A stretch of DNA of 64,000 nucleotides from Pseudomonas sp. 8O (GTDB lineage Bacteria; Pseudomonadota; Gammaproteobacteria; Pseudomonadales; Pseudomonadaceae): the NCBI RefSeq assembly GCF_902506495.1, contig NZ_LR733265.1, positions 374,098 through 438,097 on the forward strand. The letters are read 5' to 3'. How positions within the stretch are numbered: the first letter of the stretch is position 1; every line of letters starts with the position of its first letter. The position numbers were made by a program, and so were the translations under genes. Shown here piece by piece: positions 8,932-18,667 of the stretch. The notes under the pieces were generated by a model that worked only from the letters and a program-made list of their open reading frames with translations, searched no databases and was not told the DNA's origin.

Positions 8932-10173
8932 ATGCGCCTTGCTGCTCCCTCGGTTATTGCTTTGTCCTTGCTACTGACGGCATGCGGGGAGAGCGAAGCG
9001 CCGCCCGCGGCCAATCTCGACTTTCAGAAGCAGCTGCAGACGCAGCTGATCAAGGCCAAGCCGGGGGAGGTGATCGAGATTCCCGCTGGTACCTGGCAGA
9101 TCGACCGTAGCCTGAGCCTCAAGGTCAGTGGCGTGACGTTGCGCGGCGCCGGCATGGATCAGACCATCCTCAACTTCAAGGGGCAGAAATCCGGCGCCGA
9201 AGGACTGCTGGTGAGCGCCTCTGACTTCACCATCGAGGACCTGGCGCTGGAGGACACCAAGGGCGATGCGCTCAAGGTGGTCGGTGGCCAGAACATCATC
9301 ATTCGTCGCGTGCGCACCGAGTGGACCAATGGCCCGGCTACCGAGAATGGTGCCTATGGCATCTATCCGGTACAGACCGAGAATGTGCTGATCGACGGCG
9401 TGGTGGCCATCGGTGCTTCGGACGCCGGCATCTATGTGGGTCAGTCGCGCAACGTGGTGGTGCGCAACAGCCGTGCCGAGCGCAACGTCGCGGGCATCGA
9501 GATCGAGAACACCATCGGCGCCGACGTCTATGACAATGTCGCCACCGGCAATACCGGCGGCATCCTGGTGTTCAACATGCCCAACCTGCCGCAGCCAGGT
9601 CATACCACGCGGGTCTACCGCAACAAGGTCGAGAGCAACAACCACAAGAACTTCGGCCACCAGGGCACGCCGGTCGCCAGTGTGCCGGCGGGCTCTGGCG
9701 TGCTGGTCAACTCCAACGACAAAGTTGAGATCTTCGATAACGATATTGGCGACCACCGCACCGCCAACGTCATCGTCAGCAGCTACTTCAGTACCGGCTA
9801 CACCGACCTCTCCACCGAGGCGGACTTCGATCCCTACCCGGAGGCCATTCATATCCATGGCAACCGCTTCGGACCCGGTGGCGACAGCCCCGATAACCTC
9901 GAGCTGAAAGCGCTGAGGCTGGCCAAGTTCGGTCTCAATGGCCGCCTGCCGGACATCCTCTGGGACGGCTACGTGAACCCCGAAAAGCTGGTCGATGGCA
10001 AACTACCGGTGGAACTGGCCATCTGCATCGACAATGGTGATGCCGGCATCGTCAACGTCGACGGTCCCGGCGGCTACAAGAACATCAGCACGGACATTGA
10101 GCCACATCGCTGCGAGCTGCCCCGTCTTCCTGTCGTCGAGTTGCGCGCAGCTCTGGCCGAGGCAGGTGAGTAA
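8932..10173 (+). CDS. Parallel beta-helix repeat lipoprotein (TIGR03805-type)
   Basis: This 413-residue protein is an apparent lipoprotein: MRLAAPSVIALSLLLTACGE has a lipobox ending in Cys19. The body (about 40-330) is built of short repeats of the right-handed parallel beta-helix type, for example VLIDGVVAIGASDAGIYVGQ, NVVVRNSRAERNVAGIEIEN and GADVYDNVATGNTGGILVFN, as in pectate-lyase/NosD-like CASH folds. No catalytic set was recognised. It ends two bases before the diheme cytochrome gene. The pair matches the recurrent TIGR03805/TIGR03806 gene pair, so the two probably act together in the periplasm, but the function is unknown. Confidence 0.88.
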   Translation: MRLAAPSVIALSLLLTACGESEAPPAANLDFQKQLQTQLIKAKPGEVIEIPAGTWQIDRSLSLKVSGVTLRGAGMDQTILNFKGQKSGAEGLLVSASDFTIEDLALEDTKGDALKVVGGQNIIIRRVRTEWTNGPATENGAYGIYPVQTENVLIDGVVAIGASDAGIYVGQSRNVVVRNSRAERNVAGIEIENTIGADVYDNVATGNTGGILVFNMPNLPQPGHTTRVYRNKVESNNHKNFGHQGTPVASVPAGSGVLVNSNDKVEIFDNDIGDHRTANVIVSSYFSTGYTDLSTEADFDPYPEAIHIHGNRFGPGGDSPDNLELKALRLAKFGLNGRLPDILWDGYVNPEKLVDGKLPVELAICIDNGDAGIVNVDGPGGYKNISTDIEPHRCELPRLPVVELRAALAEAGE

Positions 10174-10175
10174 GC

Positions 10176-11282
10176 ATGAAGCACGCCTGGCTGTTGATTG
10201 CCGCCGTGCTGCTCGGCGCCTGTGAGCAAGCGCGCACGCCCCTTTATCTGCCCAGCAGTGAAGACTATCCGCAGAAGCTCAGCGCCTGGGGTGTGCTGCA
10301 GCAGCGTGACGGCCAGTTGCAGCCGGTCGGCGGTGTACAGCCCTACGATCTGAATACGCCGCTGTTCACCGATTATGCGCACAAGCTGCGTACGATCTGG
10401 CTGCCCGAAGGGCACCATGCTCGCTATGCCGAAGCACGTTTCGATTACCCCGTTGGCACCGTGCTGAGCAAAACCTTCTACTATCCGATCGATACCCAGG
10501 GCCGGCTTCTGCGTAGCGAGCAGCACGGTGCCGAGACGGTGGAACTGAAGCGGGTGCGGCTGATCGAGACGCGTATCCTGCTGCGCCAGGAGCAGGGCTG
10601 GGTCGCCCTGCCTTACGTCTGGGACGAGGCGCAACGCGAGGCCACGCTGGACTGGGCAGGCGCCAGCTTCGATCTGCAACTGCATGATGAAACTGGCGAG
10701 GTGCTGGCGGTCGACTATCAGGTGCCCGATGCCAACCAGTGCGCGGGGTGTCACGAGGAGCAGGCTGGCAAGGGTGTGCAACCCCTGGGGCCCAAGGCGC
10801 GCCATCTGAACAAGGATTTCGCCTACGCCGATGGCGCGGCCAACCAGTTGTTTTACTGGCAGAAAATCGGCTTCCTGCAAGGTATGCCGGCTGACATGGC
10901 CAGCGTTCCACGCAATGCCCTGTGGAGCGCGCCGCGCGAAGGGGAGAGCCTGGAGCATCAGGCACGCAGTTATCTGGATGCCAACTGCTCGCACTGCCAT
11001 AACCGTGAAGGGCCGGGGCGTACCTCAGGTTTGTATCTCGATCCGGCTACCCCGCTGAGCATCGCCTATGGCCTGTGCAAGCAGCCAGTGGCTGCGGGCA
11101 AGGGCTCCGGTGATCGTCTGGTGGACATTCATCCCGGTGCGCCGGAAAAGTCGGTGCTGAGCTTTCGCCTGCACAGCACCGACCCCAGCATCATGATGCC
11201 CGAACTGGGCCGCTCCACCTCCCACCGCGAAGGGCTGGAGGTGATCGACCGCTGGATCGCCAGTCTCGATGGCGAGTGCTGA
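10176..11282 (+). CDS. SO2930-type diheme c-type cytochrome lipoprotein (TIGR03806-like)
   Basis: This 368-residue protein has a lipoprotein signal (MKHAWLLIAAVLLGAC, Cys16). Two CXXCH heme-binding motifs are present: CAGCH near residue 190 and CSHCH near residue 272. A conserved MMPELGRS near the C-terminus contains Met residues that could supply a distal heme ligand, as in cytochrome c domains. It is translated two bases after the beta-helix protein and is clearly in the same operon. The family is defined but its electron partner and substrate are not known. Confidence 0.88.
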   Translation: MKHAWLLIAAVLLGACEQARTPLYLPSSEDYPQKLSAWGVLQQRDGQLQPVGGVQPYDLNTPLFTDYAHKLRTIWLPEGHHARYAEARFDYPVGTVLSKTFYYPIDTQGRLLRSEQHGAETVELKRVRLIETRILLRQEQGWVALPYVWDEAQREATLDWAGASFDLQLHDETGEVLAVDYQVPDANQCAGCHEEQAGKGVQPLGPKARHLNKDFAYADGAANQLFYWQKIGFLQGMPADMASVPRNALWSAPREGESLEHQARSYLDANCSHCHNREGPGRTSGLYLDPATPLSIAYGLCKQPVAAGKGSGDRLVDIHPGAPEKSVLSFRLHSTDPSIMMPELGRSTSHREGLEVIDRWIASLDGEC

Positions 11283-11286
11283 CAGA

Positions 11287-12771
11287 CTAGAGCTGGCCTG
11301 CCTGCCATTGCGCTTCGCGGCTGGATAGCGCAGCAGCGATATCCGCGACGCTGTCGGAGGCGACGCTCTCCGGCAGCGGGTCGAGGCCGACGCTGGCGAA
11401 TAGCTGGCCATAGCTGTTACGCAGCTCGGCGTAGGCCAGGTCGCGGCGCAGGTCCGCCTGCAGCGTGTTCAGCTCGCCCTGGATCAGTTCCAGTTCGCCA
11501 ATGCCCTGGGCCTGGTAGCGATTACGCAGTTGCTCGACGATCTGCCCGTCCAGGCCGGCCAGTTGCTGGCTGGTCTGGAACTGACGCTGAGCCTCGCGGA
11601 AGTTGGCATTGGCAACGTGCAGTTGGGCGAGGATGGCCATCGACATGGCCTGACGCCGTGCATCGGCGACCTCCTGGCCGGCTTTGGCAACATCGATGGC
11701 GGCTGGCGCGGAGAGTACATTGAACAGGTTCCAGGTGACTTTCACGCCGTAGTCGGCCCAGCTTTGGTTCACCAGGAACGAGTTGCTGTCGTAGTGCCCA
11801 CCGGCGGAAAACTCCAGGCCTGGCAACAGACGGAGCATAGCTTTGCGTGTTTCTGCAGCGCTGATGCGTGCCTGGTAATCCTGCTCGCGCAGTTCGGGAC
11901 GACTGGCCAGAGCTTCCTGCTCCAGTGTGCTCAGTTCAACCTTGAGCTCCGGCATCTGATAACCGGCGTCAGGCGCCAGTTCGACCTGAGTGCCCAGTGG
12001 CAGGTTGATCAGAGTGGCCAGTTCGGTCTTGGCCAGCGACAGGGCGCGGCGTTGCTCTTCCAGCTGACGGCTAGCCTCGATCAGCGCGCGCTGATAGCTC
12101 AGGGCCTGGATCGGGTCGCCGATACGCTGCTCGCTCAGGCGCTGGCTGTTGTCGCGGGCCTGGGCGACGCGTGCCATCAGGCTGTCGATCTGGGTCAGCA
12201 GACGATCTGCCGCCACGGCACGCCAGTACGCGGAGCGCACATCCTGAATGATGGTGTGCACCACCTTGCGCCGGCGCTCTTGCACGATCAGGCGCTGGTC
12301 ACCCTGTTGCTTGGCACTGACGTAACTGACACCGAAGTCCAGCACGTTCCACACCATGGTCAGATCCGCCACGCCACGGTCGCGGTCCTGCGAGGTGGAC
12401 GGCTCCAGAGACTGGGTGCCGGTTTCGATGCTCTGGCTGCTGGAGGCGCTGACGTTGTTACGTCCGGCATAGCCGGCGGACAGCGCCATGCGTGGCAGCA
12501 TGTCGAAGGTGGCCAGGTCGACCTGACGCTGGGCCATGGCTTCTTCCATGACCTTCAGGCGCGCCTCGAGGTTGTACTTCACCGCGCGGGCCATGGCTTC
12601 GTGCAAGGTCAGTGGGCCGCTGAGCGGCTCCTGATCCTTGAACATGGTCGCCAGATCCTGCTGCGCGCGTTGCTCGCTGACGCTGCGGTCGATGGGTTGG
12701 CTGGTCACCGCGCAGCCACCAACGGCTAGCGCCAGTAGACTGATACTGAAAAATTTCGCTGCTTTGCTCAT
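11287..12771 (-). CDS. TolC-family outer membrane channel lipoprotein
   Basis: This protein of 494 residues has an outer membrane efflux protein fold: two long, coiled-coil, Gln/Ala/Arg/Leu-rich repeats (about 60-260 and 280-470) with periodic short beta segments. The start at 12771 gives MSKAAKFFSISLLALAVGGC, a lipoprotein signal with Cys20; an in-frame ATG at 12801 would add ten residues and spoil it. It is the last gene of the minus-strand locus that also encodes three HlyD-like adaptors (22145-26336), and sits 53 bases after the giant surface protein. It is therefore the likely outer-membrane exit of that secretion system. Confidence 0.92.
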   Translation of the reverse strand: MSKAAKFFSISLLALAVGGCAVTSQPIDRSVSEQRAQQDLATMFKDQEPLSGPLTLHEAMARAVKYNLEARLKVMEEAMAQRQVDLATFDMLPRMALSAGYAGRNNVSASSSQSIETGTQSLEPSTSQDRDRGVADLTMVWNVLDFGVSYVSAKQQGDQRLIVQERRRKVVHTIIQDVRSAYWRAVAADRLLTQIDSLMARVAQARDNSQRLSEQRIGDPIQALSYQRALIEASRQLEEQRRALSLAKTELATLINLPLGTQVELAPDAGYQMPELKVELSTLEQEALASRPELREQDYQARISAAETRKAMLRLLPGLEFSAGGHYDSNSFLVNQSWADYGVKVTWNLFNVLSAPAAIDVAKAGQEVADARRQAMSMAILAQLHVANANFREAQRQFQTSQQLAGLDGQIVEQLRNRYQAQGIGELELIQGELNTLQADLRRDLAYAELRNSYGQLFASVGLDPLPESVASDSVADIAAALSSREAQWQAGQL

Positions 12772-12824
12772 CCTTGGGCCGCCCCCTGGTACGGCACTCA
12801 TTCGATTCTTATCTGTTTTGTCGA

Positions 12825-15800
12825 TTACGCTTGTGGCATCTGCAACGGAATTTCTCCCAACGCCCAGGCAAGGTCTCTTACCTGGCGTTGTTCGCTATCC
12901 CCTATTTCCTGGAGTTGCTGGCTCAGAGTCGGTGCTCCGAGAATCTCTCCCCCGCCCAGACCATTGCTGTTTGAATTACCCCAGCGAAGCTGGATTTCGC
13001 CTGACTCCAGCGGTACGTCCTTGCTGAACATGCTGGAGAAGCTGCTGCTGCCGAACACGCCGCCGTCGCCCCCGCCGAAGCCGAGGAAACCAATGCCGCT
13101 GCCATTGCCGGCACCGCTGTCGCTGCTGGCGAAGACCTGGGCGATGTAGCTGGGCGCCAGCGCACCGTTGTTGATGAAGATGTTGCCCACCGTGGGTACG
13201 CCGCTGCCGAGATTCGGTTGCTCGAACAGTGGCGGCGGCAACAGTGGCGAGGTGGTACTGGAGGGTGGCGCGCCGGGCACATTGGGTTGAGGCGGTGCGG
13301 TCGGTGTAGTAGGCACGTTGGGCGTCGGGTTGGCGCGGAATTCCGGATCGCCGGTATTGAGCCCGCCCAGCGTGTAGCCGGCGCTGGAGAAGTTGTTCTG
13401 CAAGGTGTTACCGACGCTATCAACAATGCCGCTGCCAGCGGCCGTGAGCGACAAGCCAAGCGTGCCCTGGCCGGTCACACCGCCGACAGTGATGCGATAG
13501 GTGCGTGCATCGATCTGTACCAGCGAGAGCAGGGTACCGCTGGCGCTGCCCGTGGTGGCCAGAGCGAAGTCGGTCAGATCCACGCCGTTGACGTCTTCGC
13601 TGAACGTAACGGTGAAGCCGAGGGTGGTATTGGTGGTGGGCGATGTGCCGTCGAGGGCGATGCCGGTCACCTGTGGCGGTGCGGCATCCACCAACACGTC
13701 TGCTGTGGAGGGAACGCCATTGAGCGCGGTCTGGGCATCATTGCCGGCGGCATCGCGCAGGGTCGCGCCGTTGCTCTGGAGGTTGGTGCCGACGGCAATG
13801 CCGTTGCTGTCCTGCTGGCCATTGGCAACGGTCAGGCGGAACACCAGCGCGGTGCTGCCCGAGCCACTCAGGTAGTTGGCGTAGACGGTGCCGCCGGTAT
13901 CCAGGGTGATCGCCAGGCGTGGTGTGCCGCCAGTGGTATCAACGGTTACGGCTTCGTCGAAGTTCACCGTGAAGTCGAGGGCGTCACCCGCCACGTAGGT
14001 GCCGTTGGCCGGCACGCCGACAGAGGTGATAGCCGGCGCCTTGCTGTCGATGGCGTAGTTGTTGGAGTCGGTGGTGCCGGTGCCGGTGTTGCCGGCGGCA
14101 TCGGTGTAACCGGTGTTATCCAGAGTGATCAGGTTGGTTGCGTCGGTGACGTCGGCGTCAGGCGTCAGGGTCGCCGTCCAGGTGATGCCGCCGTCACTGC
14201 TGCTGAGGTTGCCGAGCGTGCCGTTGGCCACGCTAAAGTCCGCCGTGGTCAGCCCGATCACGGCCTCGCTGAAAGTGATGGTGACTGTGGTGCTCTGCCC
14301 TGCCTTGAGCGCGGTATCGGTGATCACGATGCCGGCCGTTGGGCGCTGGGTGTCGATGGCGTAGTTGTTGGAATCGGTGGTGCTAGTGCCGGCGTTGCCT
14401 GCCACGTCCTGCACGCCGGTATTGTCCAGGGTAATCAGGTTGCTGCTGTCGGTGACGTTGGCCGACGGCGTCAGGGTGGCGGTCCAGGTGATGTTGTCGG
14501 AGGTGAACAGGTTGCTGAGGCTGCCGTTGGCGACGCTGAAGTCTGCGGTGGTCAGCTCGGTGACCGCTTCGCTGAAGGTGATGGTGACGGTGGTGCTCTG
14601 CCCAGCCCTGAGCGCGGTATCGGTGACCACGATGCTGGCTGTCGGCCGCTGGGTATCGATGGCGTAGTTGACCGAGTCGGTGGTGCCACTGCCGAGGTTG
14701 CCTGCCTGGTCCATCACGCCAGCGTTGTTGAGAGTGATGATGTTGCTTACATCGGTGATATTGGCGCTCGGAGTGAAGGTGGCCGTCCAGGTCAGGCCGC
14801 CGTCACTGCTGCTGGGGTTGCTGAGGCTGCCGTTGGCTACGTTGAAGTCGCCGACGTCCAGGCCGAGCACCGCCTCGTTGAAGGTAATGGTGACGGTGGC
14901 GGTCTCGCCGATGCGCAGAGCCGTGTCGCTCAGGGTGATGCTGGTTGCTGTCGGACGCACACCGTCGACCACCAGGGCCTTGTTGGCGCCTAGGGAACCC
15001 GCCGCGCCGGGGGCTGCCAGGGTGAGAATGGCGGACTGGTTGGCGCCGTCCCGGATACTGCCACCGTTGAGGCTCAGAGCCGAGCTAGAGACGTAGTCGA
15101 GGTCGGCGGAGCTGTCGCCCGCCTGCACGGTATAACTGAAGCTCAGGGTGTTGGTGCCCGAGCCAGACACATAGTTGAGCACCCGGTCGGTGGCGCCCGT
15201 CTCCAGAGTCAGCGTCGGGAGGCCGGTCACGTTTACTGCCGAGTCGAACTGCACGTTGACGGTGATGACATCACCGATCTTGTAGGTGCCGTTGGCGGTG
15301 CTGGACGACACGTTGGTGATGGTTGGGGCGATGGGAGCGGTCAGGGTCAGGTCGTTGCCGCTGCCACCGATATAGCTGGTGGTCAGCTCGGTGCCGTTAC
15401 CCGCCGTATTGAATTTGCCGCCTTCGCTGATGCCGCTGAAGGTTCCGACTACCGCGTCGGCTGCATCGTTGACGATCACCGTGTAGCTGTCGCCGCTGCT
15501 GGCCGCGTAGCCGTGATTGACTGCCAGGGTTGCGCCGGATACGTCTACGACTCCGTTGACCACGATCTGGTCATGGCCGGTTCCGGCACTGGTGCCGTTG
15601 ATGTTCAGAGCCAGGGTGCTGCCGAAGTCCAGGGTCAGGTTGCCATTGACGGTCAGGATACCGACGCCTGCACCGCCCGGAGCAAGGATGCCGCCGTTCT
15701 GCACCTCGACGTCGCCGCCCAGAGTGCCGCTGCCGGCCAAGGTGGAGCCACTGGCCACGGTGGTGGCGCTACTGGTGCTGCCATCGACCACCAGAGTGCC

Positions 15801-18572
15801 GGCAGAGACAGTGGTGGTTCCGGCGTTTATGTTGCTGTTGGAGAGGGTCAGTTCACCCGCTCCTGCCTTGGTCAGTGCACCGGCTCCTGCAATCACGCTG
15901 GAAATCGTCGCGCTATAGCCCGAGCCGACGTTGAAGACCTGTGTGGTACCGCCGGCCAGGGTTATGGTGCCGCCGGTCAGCGTCATGCCGTTGGCCTGAG
16001 TCATGTCGAAGGTCAGGCTTTCGTTCAGAGCAACGACGTTGAGGTTCAGTGCCTGGCCGGCCAGGTTGCTGGCGAACACGATGGTCTGGCTGCCGGTGAC
16101 ATCAGCTGCGGCGATAGCGACGGCCTCGCTGAAGCTCACACCGTTGCTGAGGTCGATGGCCGCTGTGTCGTTGGTATTGGTGACGTAGATGATGTCGCTG
16201 GTGACCACGACGTCGGCGGCGACGGTGCTGGTGCCGTCATTCAGGCTGTAGCGGATGGTGGTGTCACCCGCCGGCGTGTCATTGCGGTAGGTAACCCGCT
16301 GTGCCACATCGTTGACCAGTGCAGTGGTCGCGGCTGTGCCGCTGCCAGTGAACGTGATGGTCAGTACGCCGCCCACGTTGGTGAAGGTGGCGAAGGTCTG
16401 CCCGCCCGATTGCAGGTTGCTGCCGCTGATGGTGAACAGGGCCCCAGCGGTGTTGAAACCCAGCACGTCGTTGCCCAGTGCTGTGCCGTTGCGCTGGATC
16501 GTCAGGCTGGCTCCGGCCCAGTTGCCGTTGCCACCGTTGAGCGCGCCGAACTCGGTGTCGCTGAACAGGGCGTTCCCGCCTGCATCCAGTACCACGGTGT
16601 TACCGGCACCGGCCCAGGCCACGCTGTCGCCATTGAGGTTGGAAATAGCTGGCGCCGAGTTGATCACGATGTCCTTGTTGGCCCCCAGGGAGCCCGCCGC
16701 GCCTGGTGCGGCCAGGGTCAGGGTGGCGTCGTTGCCGGCGGTATCGCGAATGGTGCCGCCGTTGAGTCCCAGGGCATTGGTGCCTATGTAGTCCAGGTCT
16801 GCATTGCTGTCGCCCGCCTGCACCGTATAGGTGAAGGTCAGGCTGCTGGTGCCGGAGCCGCTCGCGTAGTTCACCACCCGGTCAGTGCTACCGGTCTCCA
16901 GAGTCAGCTGCGGTGTGCCGCTGACGGTGACGCTCTCAGCGAAGTTCACCTGCACGGAGATCACATCCCCTACCTTGTAGGTGCCGTTGGCGGTGCTGGA
17001 GGTCACCGACGTGACGCTGGGTGCCAGGGTGTCGATGGCGTAGTTGCTGGAGTCGGCGGTACCGATACCTGCAAGGGAGGTACTGACTCCCGTGACACCG
17101 CTCAGGTCGACGGTGATGATGTTGGTACTGTCGGTGACACTTGCATCTGGGGTGAACAGGCCGGTCCAGGTCAGGCCGCCATCGGCGCTGCTCAACCCGC
17201 TGATGCTGCCGTTGGGCACGGTCAGGTCGGTAGTGGTGAAACCAGTCACCGCCATATTGAAGATGAAGGTGACGGTGGAGGTCTCGCCGACCTTCAGGTT
17301 GTTGTCGGAGAACGTTGCCGACACCAGGGCGGGGCGGGGCACATCGGCGAAACCGATGTTGTCGAGCGCGACATATAGATTGCCATCGCCGGAAGAGGGA
17401 TCCGAGATACGAATCTCGTCGACGTTCTGGAAGATCGACGCGGTCAGCCCGTTGGATTGGGTGAAATCGGAAATGAAGTCGCTGCCATCGGTCGCCAGCG
17501 TCACGCTGCCCAGCGAGACGCCATCACGGAAGGCTTCGAAGGTGATTTGCGGATGAGCGCCCAGGTAGTCGACGATTTTGATACCGGTGAAGGAGAAATC
17601 AGTTCCGTTCTGGCTGCGAATGATGACGATCGGCGTTCCGTCACCTGAGGCGTCGACAATACCCTCAGCGTTCGGTGTTCCGTCACCGAATAAATTGCTG
17701 TAGTACTCCCACTGAGAGTTACTGTTGGTATTGCCTGAGTTTGCCGAGTAGATCTCGATTACCACGCCGGGTATATCGGTGGAGTTGGCCTGCCCATCGG
17801 TCACTGTCGTACCGAGCACTGCATCCGGGCCGCTGAAATTGAGCGTCCCCGCGAACAACCGCCCACTGAAGGCTTGTTGGGCCGATGCCGAGAACGGTGT
17901 TCCTGCATCGATCGAGCCACTGGTGACTTCCAGCGTCCAGTCACCGCCTTGAGAGGTAGAACCGGTTGCATCGTTGGAAGCGGCTACATCCGCGCCGCTG
18001 AGTTGGGCTATCTGGTTGACGAATGCCTGCCCAGCTGCGCCGCTACCAACATCGCAGCCGTAGAAGAGAATGTCGCCATCTGCATCGAGACTCTGCCCAA
18101 TCTGCGCAAGGTCCGCCGCACGTGCGTCCAGGCCTGCTTTATCGAGGGTAAGGCTGCCAAGCGTCACCTGCCCGGGCAGCCCGTGACTAACGATATGGAT
18201 GGCATCGATGCCAGTGCGTCCCGCCAGGTAGTCGCTGATTTGCTTCAGACCATCGCCTGTGGGGTTGAGCACTACCACCTCGGTGCCCGGTTTTATGCCC
18301 GGCAACAGTTGTTGGTAGTCCTGGACTTGCCCGTCGACGAACACGATTTCCTGACGGTTGTCGGCAGTGCCTGTCGGCGTCGCCGCTAGGTTGTCATGGC
18401 TGGAAGAAGCATCCGCTGTCGGCTGGGCATCCGCGGTCTGCGTATCCGCGACCTCAACCGCAGTGGCTGCGACCGCACCGTCGAACATCATCCGTGGCTC
18501 CAGAGCCATCGCCAGAGCGGACATTGCGGGGTTGGCCGCAGTTCTTACGGGAGCAGTCTTCTTCCAAAACAT
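12825..18572 (-). CDS. Giant LEPR/DUF4347 Ig-repeat surface protein
   Basis: This 1915-residue secreted protein has no Sec signal; it starts with a basic leader and an ALEPRMMFDGA motif (residues 24-33), the LEPR-XLL type leader of large repetitive exported proteins. A DUF4347 domain (about 75-235) holds IHIVSHG (His130) and LFYGCDVG (Cys173). A carbohydrate-binding-like region (about 240-410) follows. Then come Ig-like domains of about 101 and 125 residues in two types, an autotransporter-associated repeat region (about 830-1000), more Ig units, a Pro/Thr linker and a Gly/Ser-rich end. No RTX repeats are visible. A very strong AGGAGGT site precedes the ATG. Probable adhesin or surface effector; transport by the neighbouring HlyD/TolC proteins is inferred. 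Confidence 0.85.
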   Translation of the reverse strand: MFWKKTAPVRTAANPAMSALAMALEPRMMFDGAVAATAVEVADTQTADAQPTADASSSHDNLAATPTGTADNRQEIVFVDGQVQDYQQLLPGIKPGTEVVVLNPTGDGLKQISDYLAGRTGIDAIHIVSHGLPGQVTLGSLTLDKAGLDARAADLAQIGQSLDADGDILFYGCDVGSGAAGQAFVNQIAQLSGADVAASNDATGSTSQGGDWTLEVTSGSIDAGTPFSASAQQAFSGRLFAGTLNFSGPDAVLGTTVTDGQANSTDIPGVVIEIYSANSGNTNSNSQWEYYSNLFGDGTPNAEGIVDASGDGTPIVIIRSQNGTDFSFTGIKIVDYLGAHPQITFEAFRDGVSLGSVTLATDGSDFISDFTQSNGLTASIFQNVDEIRISDPSSGDGNLYVALDNIGFADVPRPALVSATFSDNNLKVGETSTVTFIFNMAVTGFTTTDLTVPNGSISGLSSADGGLTWTGLFTPDASVTDSTNIITVDLSGVTGVSTSLAGIGTADSSNYAIDTLAPSVTSVTSSTANGTYKVGDVISVQVNFAESVTVSGTPQLTLETGSTDRVVNYASGSGTSSLTFTYTVQAGDSNADLDYIGTNALGLNGGTIRDTAGNDATLTLAAPGAAGSLGANKDIVINSAPAISNLNGDSVAWAGAGNTVVLDAGGNALFSDTEFGALNGGNGNWAGASLTIQRNGTALGNDVLGFNTAGALFTISGSNLQSGGQTFATFTNVGGVLTITFTGSGTAATTALVNDVAQRVTYRNDTPAGDTTIRYSLNDGTSTVAADVVVTSDIIYVTNTNDTAAIDLSNGVSFSEAVAIAAADVTGSQTIVFASNLAGQALNLNVVALNESLTFDMTQANGMTLTGGTITLAGGTTQVFNVGSGYSATISSVIAGAGALTKAGAGELTLSNSNINAGTTTVSAGTLVVDGSTSSATTVASGSTLAGSGTLGGDVEVQNGGILAPGGAGVGILTVNGNLTLDFGSTLALNINGTSAGTGHDQIVVNGVVDVSGATLAVNHGYAASSGDSYTVIVNDAADAVVGTFSGISEGGKFNTAGNGTELTTSYIGGSGNDLTLTAPIAPTITNVSSSTANGTYKIGDVITVNVQFDSAVNVTGLPTLTLETGATDRVLNYVSGSGTNTLSFSYTVQAGDSSADLDYVSSSALSLNGGSIRDGANQSAILTLAAPGAAGSLGANKALVVDGVRPTATSITLSDTALRIGETATVTITFNEAVLGLDVGDFNVANGSLSNPSSSDGGLTWTATFTPSANITDVSNIITLNNAGVMDQAGNLGSGTTDSVNYAIDTQRPTASIVVTDTALRAGQSTTVTITFSEAVTELTTADFSVANGSLSNLFTSDNITWTATLTPSANVTDSSNLITLDNTGVQDVAGNAGTSTTDSNNYAIDTQRPTAGIVITDTALKAGQSTTVTITFSEAVIGLTTADFSVANGTLGNLSSSDGGITWTATLTPDADVTDATNLITLDNTGYTDAAGNTGTGTTDSNNYAIDSKAPAITSVGVPANGTYVAGDALDFTVNFDEAVTVDTTGGTPRLAITLDTGGTVYANYLSGSGSTALVFRLTVANGQQDSNGIAVGTNLQSNGATLRDAAGNDAQTALNGVPSTADVLVDAAPPQVTGIALDGTSPTTNTTLGFTVTFSEDVNGVDLTDFALATTGSASGTLLSLVQIDARTYRITVGGVTGQGTLGLSLTAAGSGIVDSVGNTLQNNFSSAGYTLGGLNTGDPEFRANPTPNVPTTPTAPPQPNVPGAPPSSTTSPLLPPPLFEQPNLGSGVPTVGNIFINNGALAPSYIAQVFASSDSGAGNGSGIGFLGFGGGDGGVFGSSSFSSMFSKDVPLESGEIQLRWGNSNSNGLGGGEILGAPTLSQQLQEIGDSEQRQVRDLAWALGEIPLQMPQA
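14049..14960 (-). repeat. Three tandem Ig-domain repeats inside the surface protein gene
   Basis: Three in-frame units of about 303-306 bases begin at 14049, 14355 and 14658, each with almost the same GATGGCGTAGTTG segment. Each encodes an Ig-like unit with TVTITF(S/N)EAV and NYAIDT landmarks. A fourth, more diverged unit begins near 17036. The high similarity of the first two suggests recent duplication and makes unit number likely to vary between strains. Confidence 0.8.
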
Positions 18573-18667
18573 GGAGCACCTCCTACCACTTTCAAGAAGA
18601 GGAGAGCTCCATTGGCCCTTCCCTTGTACTTGCCTGCCGACCCGAATGCACGAGTCGGCTCGATCAC

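Noticed and set aside
13218..17378. Plus-strand open frames of about 590 and 620 codons opposite the giant surface protein.
   Set aside because: Translations are Gly/Ala/Val/Asp low-complexity sequence that mirrors the Ig repeats; no ribosome-binding site or domain was found.
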